DNA of 36,723 nt, from assembly GCA_014804355.1 (NCBI GenBank), contig JAAUZY010000009.1, positions 5,353-42,075 of the forward strand, read 5' to 3'. The position numbers were made by a program, and so were the translations under genes. Source of the stretch: Lachnospiraceae bacterium (GTDB taxonomy: Bacteria > Bacillota > Clostridia > Lachnospirales > Lachnospiraceae). Under the pieces are notes generated by a model. That model worked only from the letters and a program-made list of their open reading frames with translations. It had not been told where the DNA came from and made no database searches. This document shows positions 1 through 8,338 of this stretch, piece by piece (position 1 is the stretch's first letter; every line of letters starts with the position of its first letter).

Positions 1-464
1 GTTCTGGCGATTGCCACCCTCTGCTGCTGCCCGCCGGAAAGAGCCGCCGGATATGCGCACATCCGCTCTCCTAAGCCCAGCAGATCAACGACCTCCTTCA
101 GATAATCCTCGTTTGGTGCAGAACCGTCCAACTCTAACGGGAATAAAATATTCTCCTTCACTGTCAGTGTCGGAACGAGATTATAATTCTGGAATATGAA
201 CCCCACCTTCTTACGCCTAAATACCGCAAGCTGCTCCTCCCGCAAACCGGCGAGACTCACACCGTCCACGATCACTTCTCCCTCCGTAGGCACGTCAAGA
301 CCGCCTATCATATTGAGCAGTGTAGTCTTGCCGCTGCCCGACGCACCTACTATGGCAACAAATTCGCCCCTTGCGACGGACAGATCGACCTCGTCCAATG
401 CCCGTACCTGATTCTCCCCGCTGCCATAATATTTCTTAAGCTTCCGTACTGTAACCATATCCAT
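1..464 (-). CDS. ABC transporter ATP-binding protein, BceA/MacB/LolD type (partial)
   Basis: The ATPase subunit of an ABC transporter; the C-terminal part lies beyond the left edge. Translation from 464 begins MDMVTVRKLKKYYGSG, followed by Walker A (GASGSGKTT), a Q-loop (GFIFQNYNLVP) and the signature LSGGQQQRVAIAR at the edge. The QNYNLVPTLTVKEN stretch is typical of the MacB/LolD/BceA group, which moves peptides or lipoproteins rather than importing sugars. The start overlaps the end of the upstream hybrid kinase gene by 29 bases; a second in-frame ATG lies at 458. The ribosome site is only a weak GGATAAAG. With the short-loop kinase and OmpR regulator upstream, a Bce-like antimicrobial-peptide sensing or resistance role is plausible. 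The permease would be expected left of the window. Family assignment is strong, substrate unknown. Confidence 0.9.
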   Translation of the reverse strand, partial: MDMVTVRKLKKYYGSGENQVRALDEVDLSVARGEFVAIVGASGSGKTTLLNMIGGLDVPTEGEVIVDGVSLAGLREEQLAVFRRKKVGFIFQNYNLVPTLTVKENILFPLELDGSAPNEDYLKEVVDLLGLGERMCAYPAALSGGQQQRVAIAR

Positions 465-3168
465 ATTGACTGTCTTTATCTTTATCCTTCTTTTTCACAA
501 ACATCAGACCAAACACACCCACACCGCAGTTACTTGACACTGTCGCAGAAGCCTTCTGGGTAATGATCCTGTCAAAATGCATATATTTCTCCACTTCTTC
601 CAGAATCTCTTCGATCTGGTGCACCGTACACCCGGCATAGGTGAGAAAGAGAACACTCGTATCAATCTGCTTGCTGTGCCGAAGCAGCTTCTTGACATAT
701 CTGTCGCGTACATGCTTCATATTGCCGCCCATCTCTATCTTCCAGAGTTTCAATTCGTTCTGGGACATGTGGAGCACCGGATGAAGATTCAGACCGCTGC
801 ATACCTTATGCACCGCAGCGCTGACCTTTCCATTGCGGTAAAGCGCTGCCGTACTCGGCACAAGGAAATTGGAACATACCCTGTCTCTGAACTGATCTAA
901 AGCCTTGCAGATCTCCTGGACGTCTTTCCCTTCTTCCGCCATAGATGCGGCGTACAATACCATAAGACCATGTCCGCTGCTGATATGGGTGGAATCCACT
1001 ATGGTAACATTACCAAAGCTTCTGCTCGCCTGCAGCGCATTCGGATAAGCCCCGCTTAAGTCAACGGTAGCCGTGATGTGGATCACATGCTCCGCACTTT
1101 CCAGCGTATCCGCAAAGAAATATTCATATTCCGAAGGCTCCGCCGTGGAAGAATGTGCATAATTCCCCTCTGTCTGCAAATAATTTAACAGGCTGTCGGA
1201 AGAGACCTCGAACAGGTCGCAGAAACGCCCTTCTTTCGTATGCACATAACAATACATCAGCCTGATCTGATATTTCTCCAGCAAATCTTTGGGCAGATCG
1301 CAGATGCAGTCGGCAGTGATCGCGATTTTCCGCTTCCTTACGCTGCTCACACGGTTGATGGTCGTCTCTCCTTCCATCTCGTCCTCGTCTGCCTGTGCAA
1401 CGTACTCGATCAGCTCCTGCGGCAGGTACTTTAACAGACTTGCCTCCAAAAGCGCCGAGTTAATGGGTTTCGCCAGATATCCGTCAAAGCCCATATTCTG
1501 ATAGACCTGTTCGGCATTCGTCATGACATTGGCAGTCAGGGCAACAATAGGCACCTTCTGACAGAACCCTTTCGTCTGGGCGCGCACCGCCTTCATCGTT
1601 TCCTCACCGTCCATATCCGGCATCATATGATCCATCAGAATCACATGGTACAGATTCTCGGCAGTCCGCTTCAGACATTCCTTGCCGCTCTCCGCTGTAT
1701 CAACTTTAATTCCCGTACCCCTGAGCAGTTTGATGGCTACCATACGGTTCATATCATTATCATCCACAACAAGCACTCTGGCATCAGGCGCCGTGAAGCT
1801 CTGTTTATATTTTGCACGGTTATTCAACTGTTTCTGCGATGCAAAGTTGATCACACCAATGGGTCGCACATTGACAATACGCTGTTTGACCTCCACCGTA
1901 AAAGTGGAGCCTTTGTGGTATACGCTGTCCACATAGATCCTGCCGCCCATCATTTCCATCAACTGTCTGGAAATATTGAGTCCCAGTCCGGTTCCTTCAA
2001 TATGGCGATTATCGCTTTCGTCCACGCGTTTGAAAGAACTAAACAGGTCGTCCAGACTCTCTTTACGGATTCCCATGCCGGTATCCGTCACGGAAATACG
2101 CAGCATGATCTGATCCGCCGCAATTCTTTCACCCTTAGCCGTCAATGTGACAGACCCTTCTGCCGTGTACTTGACTGCGTTAGTCAACATATTGGTGACT
2201 ACCTGCTTTATACGCACTTCATCACCATAGAGCATTGACGGAATCTCCGGATCAATGTCCACCTTAAACTCCAGCTCTTTCTCATGAGCACGAATCCAGA
2301 TCAGATTCACCAGATCGCTGAACATGGCGCTGATCTCATACTGTGCGGGTACGATCTCCATATTGCCCGACTCTATCTTGGACAGATCCAGAATATCATT
2401 GATGGTGGTCAGTAACATCTTGCTGGCATTCTGGATATTAATGGCATTCTCGGCAATCTCGTCGGAGATATCTTCCCTGAGGATCATCTCGTTCAAACCG
2501 ATGATCGTATTGATCGGCGTGCGGATCTCATGGCTCATATTGGCAAAAAAAGCATCTTTTGACCTGGCGATCCGTTCAATCTCCTCTTTCTGTTTCTCCG
2601 TCACTTCCTGCTCTTTATTATACGTCCACACCTGAATCTTCATCAGCATACCGACAAAACAGCTCACCACCAGCATCGTGATATAGGAATCAACGAAGCT
2701 GTAGGCGCGGCTTCCCCTAGGCACCATATTCGGATACTGATAGGCGATATAATATGTAATAAAAAAAGTAAGCACGGAAACCACCAGCGCAAAGATCATT
2801 TCTTTGCCGTCAAACAGCAGGAACACATAGACCAGCCCCAGCACAAACCAGACCGGCGTACCGCTCTCTATGCCCCCGCTCAAAATAAAGATCAACGGGA
2901 ACAAAATGAGATTGGATGCATAAACAAGCAGCTTGGCAGCCTTGTTGATCTTGCGCCGGTCCGCGGCTATATGAATTGCAACATAAGATACGATGCACAT
3001 CGGGATCAACGCATACAACACCACAGGAGCCGCTCCCAGCATAACACGTCCCATTCCGATGATAGCAGCGACAAATGCCAGCATCAGAGCGATTCGCATA
3101 AGCCTGTCCTGAAAATTCACCTGTTCATTCAACTGAGATCGTAAAAACCTGCGTATTCTCTTAATCAT
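436..3168 (-). CDS. Hybrid sensor histidine kinase with receiver and C-terminal DegV domain
   Basis: A 910-residue membrane hybrid kinase. About six hydrophobic segments (25-180) lead by a coiled stretch into a HisKA domain (FFANMSHEIRTPIN, phospho-His 213) and an HATPase domain (N-box around 327-335, DTGMGI 362-367, GTGLGL 392-397). A receiver follows (462-582; acidic pair D469/D470, acceptor D513 in LMDHMMPDMDG, K567). Where an HPt domain might be expected, residues 611-893 instead read as a complete DegV fold: DCICDLP, SSTAEPSEYEYFF, an LSGAY loop (704-708), VDST (724-727) and a terminal GVGVFGLMF. DegV/FakB proteins bind a fatty acyl chain. The canonical His of the terminal H-x-GPG motif appears replaced by N880. 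GGAGG precedes the ATG, which overlaps the upstream kinase stop by 8 bases. The frame is continuous, so the fusion is not caused by a frameshift here. Kinase assignment is very strong and DegV assignment strong; ligand and role are inference. Confidence 0.93.
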   Translation of the reverse strand: MIKRIRRFLRSQLNEQVNFQDRLMRIALMLAFVAAIIGMGRVMLGAAPVVLYALIPMCIVSYVAIHIAADRRKINKAAKLLVYASNLILFPLIFILSGGIESGTPVWFVLGLVYVFLLFDGKEMIFALVVSVLTFFITYYIAYQYPNMVPRGSRAYSFVDSYITMLVVSCFVGMLMKIQVWTYNKEQEVTEKQKEEIERIARSKDAFFANMSHEIRTPINTIIGLNEMILREDISDEIAENAINIQNASKMLLTTINDILDLSKIESGNMEIVPAQYEISAMFSDLVNLIWIRAHEKELEFKVDIDPEIPSMLYGDEVRIKQVVTNMLTNAVKYTAEGSVTLTAKGERIAADQIMLRISVTDTGMGIRKESLDDLFSSFKRVDESDNRHIEGTGLGLNISRQLMEMMGGRIYVDSVYHKGSTFTVEVKQRIVNVRPIGVINFASQKQLNNRAKYKQSFTAPDARVLVVDDNDMNRMVAIKLLRGTGIKVDTAESGKECLKRTAENLYHVILMDHMMPDMDGEETMKAVRAQTKGFCQKVPIVALTANVMTNAEQVYQNMGFDGYLAKPINSALLEASLLKYLPQELIEYVAQADEDEMEGETTINRVSSVRKRKIAITADCICDLPKDLLEKYQIRLMYCYVHTKEGRFCDLFEVSSDSLLNYLQTEGNYAHSSTAEPSEYEYFFADTLESAEHVIHITATVDLSGAYPNALQASRSFGNVTIVDSTHISSGHGLMVLYAASMAEEGKDVQEICKALDQFRDRVCSNFLVPSTAALYRNGKVSAAVHKVCSGLNLHPVLHMSQNELKLWKIEMGGNMKHVRDRYVKKLLRHSKQIDTSVLFLTYAGCTVHQIEEILEEVEKYMHFDRIITQKASATVSSNCGVGVFGLMFVKKKDKDKDSQYGYGYSTEA

Positions 3169-6100
3169 GATTGCCTCCGTTCTGACTTCCCGTTATCTTC
3201 TCCTTCAACTCCTCCAATACGCCGCCGGCGCCGAGGAAATCGAATTCGTCCACGCTCTGTCTGATTTTGGCCGTTATTTCATTCAGATTGATCCCGTGAT
3301 ATGTGCAGGATTCCAACTGCTTCAGAATATCCTCTATGCCATCGCTTTCGAAATTATCCAGCTGCTCCTGCAAAAGAGCTATCTGTCCGTTCAATGTCTG
3401 TTCATCTGTCTCCTGTAATACCTGCCCCGTATCGGTATTCCCTGTATCTCCATCCTCTCCTGCCTCCTCTCCGGATGCCTCCGATCCGGAATCAGGACAG
3501 CCGTCGGGATAAATAAAAGAATTCTCCGCAAGAGCTGCCAGAAGCTCTTCATGCTTCTTCATAAACTCTGCATGATGTTCCATAATATATTCGATTCGGT
3601 TTTCTTTGCCTGCCATCTCCATACTGAGGGCAAGTTCCGCCAGATCATTTGCTCCGATCCCTCTGGAATTACTCTTCAGGGCATGTGCGGTAATGGAATA
3701 ATTCTTCCAGTTCTGCTCCTCAAATAACTGCTGTAACTGTCGGCTTCTTCCCGCTCCCTGCGCATGATACATGGCGATGATCTCGCGCAGCCCTTCTCTA
3801 TCACCGCAGTAAGAAATGCCCTGCGAGATATTGATGCCCGCACGGCTGAGCGCCTCTAACCCTTCCGACTCGGATGAAGCGGCAGGTGTTTCCTCTGATT
3901 GATTAACTGCATCGGATCCTGCTGCCGTCCCGGGACTGTTCTGTTCCACAGCGCCCTCCTGCCCCGCCAAAGACTGTCCGCCGCCCCTGCTGCCGTTCTT
4001 ACCGGAGACATCTGCGTCCTCCTGCATCTGCGGATCTATCTTCACCTGCTTCTGCTGCGGGATATACCGCTGCAGCATTCTCTCTAACACGCTCAGTTCT
4101 ATGGGTTTGGCAATAAAATCATCGAATCCCTCTTCCATGAACATCTCTCTCGCCCCGCCGATGGCATTCGCCGTAAAAGCGATTATCGGAAGCGTCTGGA
4201 AATACGGCCCCGGCTTCTGGCGTATCCTGTGAAGCGTCTCCACACCATCCATCTCCGGCATCATGTGGTCTAAGAATACGCAGTCATAATCCATGCTATT
4301 TAATTTATCAAGCCCTTCCTGCCCGCCAAGCGCCATAACCACCTTGATCTGATAAGGAAGAAGAAGCCTTGCCATGACTTTCAGGTTCATGGCGTTGTCG
4401 TCTATTACAAGAACCTTCGCCGTAGGAGCCACAAATCGATAGCGGCTGTGCTGCTCATCGCTCTGCAGCACCTTCTCGCCATTTAGCACCGCCGCAATAG
4501 ACAGTACTGTAAAAGGCTTGTAAATACGAAGCATATTGCTTCCGCTCTGCATCTCCTGATCATAGTCGAGGATCAATACGACCTTGAGCTCCTGTGCCAT
4601 TTTCTCAAAAAATGCCTTATCCTCATTGTACTCTTCCCAGCCGATAAATATATGCGTGTAATTCTCATTCTCTATACGCCTCTTTAACTCCGAGAGATTC
4701 CTGCATACACGGAACATAACACCGAACTGTTCCGCCATATGACGCATGCATTTCTCATAGCCTTCCCGCACCACGGAGTAATCATATTTATCCATATTGA
4801 TATAGCTTGCAACAAAAATACGGCTCTTGTTCCTGATGGAGACAATGGGAGTTTCATCCAGCACCTTCTGCGGAATGGTGAACTGGAATTCCGTACCGTT
4901 TCCTGGCTCACTTTCCACTGTAATAAATCCGCCCATATTGCGCACCAATGCCTGCGTGATGGCAAGACCGAGTCCGATACCGCCCTCTTCCCGGTTCCTT
5001 CCGGAATTGACCTGACTGAAGCTGGCAAAAATATTCTCCATATCCTCCTGCTTCATGCCGATCCCGGAATCTTTGATACTGACTAACAGGTTAACGCCAT
5101 ACTCCTCTTTCCGGCTCTTAATCCGAAGGATCACGCCGCCTTCCTTCGTGAATTTAATGGCGTTTTCCATAAGATTCATGACAATGCGCCGGAACTTCTG
5201 TTCATCTCCCAGCAAGTTACTTGGCAGATTCGCATCACAGTCCACGATCAGTTCCAGTTGCTTGCCGTTCTCAAGCGTCAGCGCCATATTAATGATATCC
5301 GTAACCGTGGAGGTAATATTATAGCTCTCCTCCGCCAGCTCCATCTTACCGCTCTCTAATTCCGAGAAATCCAGAATATTGCTGACCGTAGCAAGAAGAT
5401 TACGTCCTGCAGTCTGAATATCTATGATATCCCGTCTCACATTCACGGGAATATCCTCATGCAGGATAGCCTCGCTCATGCCGCACACTGCATTGATGGG
5501 CGTCCGGATCTCATGGGAGATGTTCACCATAAAATCATCCTTGCTCTTCTCCACGATCTTCAATTCGCGGATTTTCTCTACCAACTGCTCATTAGTCTCC
5601 TGTCTGGTGCGTATCGTGATCCATGTGACGAACAGAATTGCGTATGCCGAAAGAATATGTAAGAAGAGCCTGAGAACCTCATTGGCTGTCTCTACTTTGA
5701 ACGTCCGCAGAATAAACACGTGATAGGCTATGATCACCGTAGCGCAGAACAGATCAATATAAATGATATCCGTAATACTGAAGATACCGAGCAGGACGAT
5801 CAGCGCAAGCATCGTGGACAACATCGAGGTAAAGCTCACTGACTGTGTTGCATAGATGGCAAAATTCACCCATGTCATGACCGCCAGAAATTTGGCGCGG
5901 TACTTATAGTCCCGGTATTTCCTGCTAAAAACGATCCATCCCGCCACAACAGTCGCTATAATGAGCTCCTTGAGCAGAATATGCCATGCTAACAGAAACG
6001 AGGAGACAAACATCGAAAGCGAAAAAATCGTGAAAAAAATCAATACGATCTGTTCCAGCTTCCTGCTCATTTTCTCATTCCCAAACTGTCTCTCTTCCAC
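3161..6100 (-). CDS. RpfC-like hybrid histidine kinase with pseudo-receiver, receiver and HPt
   Basis: A 979-residue phosphorelay kinase. Five to six N-terminal membrane segments (about 18-165) precede HisKA (MVNISHEIRTPIN, H196) and HATPase (ENAIKFT, DSGIGM, GIGLGL). Residues about 425-545 form a receiver-like domain without the acidic pocket, reading THIFIGWEEY where the acceptor Asp belongs but keeping YKPF. A normal receiver follows (562-682; D567/D568, acceptor D611, K665), then an Ala/Gly/Glu-rich linker and an HPt domain (about 760-858) with AHALKSNSRGIGA and phospho-H806. An acidic linker and a helical C-terminal tail end the protein. The start shown is GTG preceded by AAGGTAGG; an in-frame ATG at 6070 would drop ten residues. 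It overlaps the DegV-fusion kinase by 8 bases and follows the REC-HD-GYP gene by 60 bases, so its HPt could serve one or both neighbours. Confidence 0.93.
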   Translation of the reverse strand: MEERQFGNEKMSRKLEQIVLIFFTIFSLSMFVSSFLLAWHILLKELIIATVVAGWIVFSRKYRDYKYRAKFLAVMTWVNFAIYATQSVSFTSMLSTMLALIVLLGIFSITDIIYIDLFCATVIIAYHVFILRTFKVETANEVLRLFLHILSAYAILFVTWITIRTRQETNEQLVEKIRELKIVEKSKDDFMVNISHEIRTPINAVCGMSEAILHEDIPVNVRRDIIDIQTAGRNLLATVSNILDFSELESGKMELAEESYNITSTVTDIINMALTLENGKQLELIVDCDANLPSNLLGDEQKFRRIVMNLMENAIKFTKEGGVILRIKSRKEEYGVNLLVSIKDSGIGMKQEDMENIFASFSQVNSGRNREEGGIGLGLAITQALVRNMGGFITVESEPGNGTEFQFTIPQKVLDETPIVSIRNKSRIFVASYINMDKYDYSVVREGYEKCMRHMAEQFGVMFRVCRNLSELKRRIENENYTHIFIGWEEYNEDKAFFEKMAQELKVVLILDYDQEMQSGSNMLRIYKPFTVLSIAAVLNGEKVLQSDEQHSRYRFVAPTAKVLVIDDNAMNLKVMARLLLPYQIKVVMALGGQEGLDKLNSMDYDCVFLDHMMPEMDGVETLHRIRQKPGPYFQTLPIIAFTANAIGGAREMFMEEGFDDFIAKPIELSVLERMLQRYIPQQKQVKIDPQMQEDADVSGKNGSRGGGQSLAGQEGAVEQNSPGTAAGSDAVNQSEETPAASSESEGLEALSRAGINISQGISYCGDREGLREIIAMYHAQGAGRSRQLQQLFEEQNWKNYSITAHALKSNSRGIGANDLAELALSMEMAGKENRIEYIMEHHAEFMKKHEELLAALAENSFIYPDGCPDSGSEASGEEAGEDGDTGNTDTGQVLQETDEQTLNGQIALLQEQLDNFESDGIEDILKQLESCTYHGINLNEITAKIRQSVDEFDFLGAGGVLEELKEKITGSQNGGNHD

Positions 6101-6160
6101 AGTAACCTACCTTACCTTTCATCCGGATTCCCATCGGTAATCCCTGTCAACCGTTCTTTA

Positions 6161-7228
6161 TCAACTGATACCCAGCACTTCTTTTAACATCGGAAGCATT
6201 TCCATGAATACATCTATGATCACCGGATCAAACTGTGTTCCCCTGCCCTCCTGCATGATCTGCATGATCCGCTCAATGGGACGAACCGGCGGCTTATAAC
6301 ACCGCTCTTCATACAGCGCGTCGAAAACATCCGCCACAGCCATGATGCGTGCCGCCAGCGGTATCTCCTCCTCCTTAAGTCCCGTAGGATAACCCGTACC
6401 GTCCCACCTTTCATGATGGTACATGGCAATATCCTCCACGATCCCCACATAATGTTCGTCTTCCACATCACCGATGATCATCTTGATGATCGTGCTGCTG
6501 TGCGTGGTGTGCTGCTTCATCGTATCAAACTCTTCCGGAGTAAGCCTTCCGGGTTTCTGCAAGATCGCATCGGGAATCTTGATCTTCCCCACGTCATGTA
6601 ACGGCGCTGCTTTACACAGATCCTCTATGTATTCTTCCGTTAATTCCTGGGCGAAAAGATTCCTTCTTCGCAGTTCGTTGGCGATCATCCGCACATACAT
6701 CTGTGTATTTTTAACATGTTTTCCCGTGCTTCCGTCCCTGCTCTCAATCAGATTTGCCATGCCGACAATGACGGAATCCTGAATCTTACTGATACGTCTG
6801 GCATCTTCCGTGATCTTTTCCGCCTGCTCTTTTACCATGTTCTCCAGATTATGACGATACTGATCAAGTTCGATCGTCTTATCCACCCGGCTAAGAAGTA
6901 TATCCGGAACAAAAGGCTTGGTGACGAAGTCCATGGCGCCCATCTGAAAACATTTGATCTCCGTCTCCGCCAGATTATCCGCCGTCAGGAAAATGACCGG
7001 AATCGTCTTGGTTTCTTCCTGCGCACGGATCCGTTCCATCACCTCATACCCGTCCATGTCCGGCATATTGATATCCAGAAGGATCAGCTCCGGACGATGA
7101 TTTTCCAGATATTTCAAAGCGCCCCTGCCGGAATTGGAAGCGGCAATACGATACCTCGGCATAAGGATCTTCTGCGCCAGCGCCAGATTCGTCTTATCAT
7201 CATCCACAACCAAAATCGTATTTTTCAT
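6161..7228 (-). CDS. Response regulator with HD-GYP phosphodiesterase domain (RpfG-like)
   Basis: A 355-residue cytoplasmic regulator: an N-terminal receiver (1-120; D9/D10/D11, acceptor D52 in LLDINMPDMDG, K104), a coiled linker (120-150) and an HD-GYP domain (about 150-350). The HD-GYP domain keeps the metal and active-site features: HDVGKIKIP (H211, D212), H240, and HHERWDGTGYP (271-281). Family members hydrolyse cyclic di-GMP, so this gene is probably the output of the neighbouring kinases, as RpfG is for RpfC in xanthomonads. GGGAGAG lies before the ATG. It sits 51 bases after the short-loop kinase and 60 bases before the RpfC-like kinase, all on one strand. Domain calls are secure; the partner kinase is inferred from gene order only. 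Confidence 0.95.
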   Translation of the reverse strand: MKNTILVVDDDKTNLALAQKILMPRYRIAASNSGRGALKYLENHRPELILLDINMPDMDGYEVMERIRAQEETKTIPVIFLTADNLAETEIKCFQMGAMDFVTKPFVPDILLSRVDKTIELDQYRHNLENMVKEQAEKITEDARRISKIQDSVIVGMANLIESRDGSTGKHVKNTQMYVRMIANELRRRNLFAQELTEEYIEDLCKAAPLHDVGKIKIPDAILQKPGRLTPEEFDTMKQHTTHSSTIIKMIIGDVEDEHYVGIVEDIAMYHHERWDGTGYPTGLKEEEIPLAARIMAVADVFDALYEERCYKPPVRPIERIMQIMQEGRGTQFDPVIIDVFMEMLPMLKEVLGIS

Positions 7229-7279
7229 TGAACTCTCCCTTCATTGCAATTGATTTCTATATAATCAACCGTACCACTT

Positions 7280-8338
7280 TTAGTTTAACAGATACACGGA
7301 AAAAGTGGTGCCTTTTCCGATCTCTGACTTCACACTGATATACCCCTTCTGTCTGGTGATGATTCCCTGTGCCAGATAAAGACCCAGACCGACTCCTTCC
7401 TGACCGGCACTCTCTTCTCCCCGGTAGAACCGCTTGAATACATCGTTATAGTGCTCTTCCGGTATGCCGATCCCGGTGTCGGTAATATCCACACGGGTAT
7501 AGAACTGCCACGGGCGGACTCTGATACGGATGCTTCCGCCATCCGGCGTATACTTGACTCCGTTGTCCAGAAGATTGCCCAGAGCCTCCGCCGTCCACTT
7601 GGGATCGTGTCTCACCTGAACGGATTCCTCACATTCCACCGTAAATCTGATATTCTTGTTCTCCGCCTTTGTAAGAACGCCGTTTAACGCCTGTGCGATC
7701 GTGTCATACAAGTTCGCCTCTTTAGCATGCAGCACAAACGTTCCCGTTTCCAATCGCGACATCTTAATAAGCGACTGCATGAGAAAATCCAGTTTACCAA
7801 TCTGACCCGCCATGGTCTCCAAAAATTCCGACCGTTTCTCCTCACTCAGCCGATGTTCCCGCAGAATGCCTATAAACATTGAAAGATTGGCGATAGGCGT
7901 CTTAACCTGATGTGAGATGTCGCTCACCAGTTCCTGTATCGTCTGTTTGTCCTGCAGGCTGCGCCTCCATCCTTCATTCATCAGATCGTAATATTGCAGT
8001 AGTTTACCCTGCACCCTTGCTGTCAGGGTATCCTCATAAGGATAATAGTTCTCCGGCTCCCGTCCGGCCATAAGCTCATCCAGCGTCCGGCACAGCTCTT
8101 CTGCAAAACGGCATACCTGCCGCCGCTGCCACAGACACCATATAAACGCGGTCAGACACGTCCCTCCGCACAAAAACAATAATGCATACCGCACCGAGGC
8201 ACGTGGAACCCACATCCACAAAACATACAGAAATCCTGCAAACAACGCCGACCCCATGGCAATCATCACCGTCGTGACCACGTGATTACCCACTGTGCTG
8301 CTCTCTATATGTTTTCTCTGTGCCTGTTCCATTCTCAC
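7280..8338 (-). CDS. Sensor histidine kinase with two close TM helices (intramembrane-sensing type)
   Basis: A 352-residue kinase. Two membrane helices (about 20-42 and 51-70) are separated by only some eight residues, so there is almost no extracellular sensor. This architecture is typical of BceS-like kinases that read the state of a partner ABC transporter. A linker leads to HisKA with SDISHQVKTPIANLSMF (H143) and an HATPase domain (LGNLLDNGVKYT, DITDTGIGIPEEH, GVGLGLYLA). Its ATG overlaps the response regulator stop (ATGA), so the two are translationally coupled. In typical Bce-type operons the ABC genes follow directly; here three other signalling genes intervene before an ABC ATPase. 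The kinase call is certain, the Bce-like role is inference. Confidence 0.94.
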   Translation of the reverse strand: MRMEQAQRKHIESSTVGNHVVTTVMIAMGSALFAGFLYVLWMWVPRASVRYALLFLCGGTCLTAFIWCLWQRRQVCRFAEELCRTLDELMAGREPENYYPYEDTLTARVQGKLLQYYDLMNEGWRRSLQDKQTIQELVSDISHQVKTPIANLSMFIGILREHRLSEEKRSEFLETMAGQIGKLDFLMQSLIKMSRLETGTFVLHAKEANLYDTIAQALNGVLTKAENKNIRFTVECEESVQVRHDPKWTAEALGNLLDNGVKYTPDGGSIRIRVRPWQFYTRVDITDTGIGIPEEHYNDVFKRFYRGEESAGQEGVGLGLYLAQGIITRQKGYISVKSEIGKGTTFSVYLLN

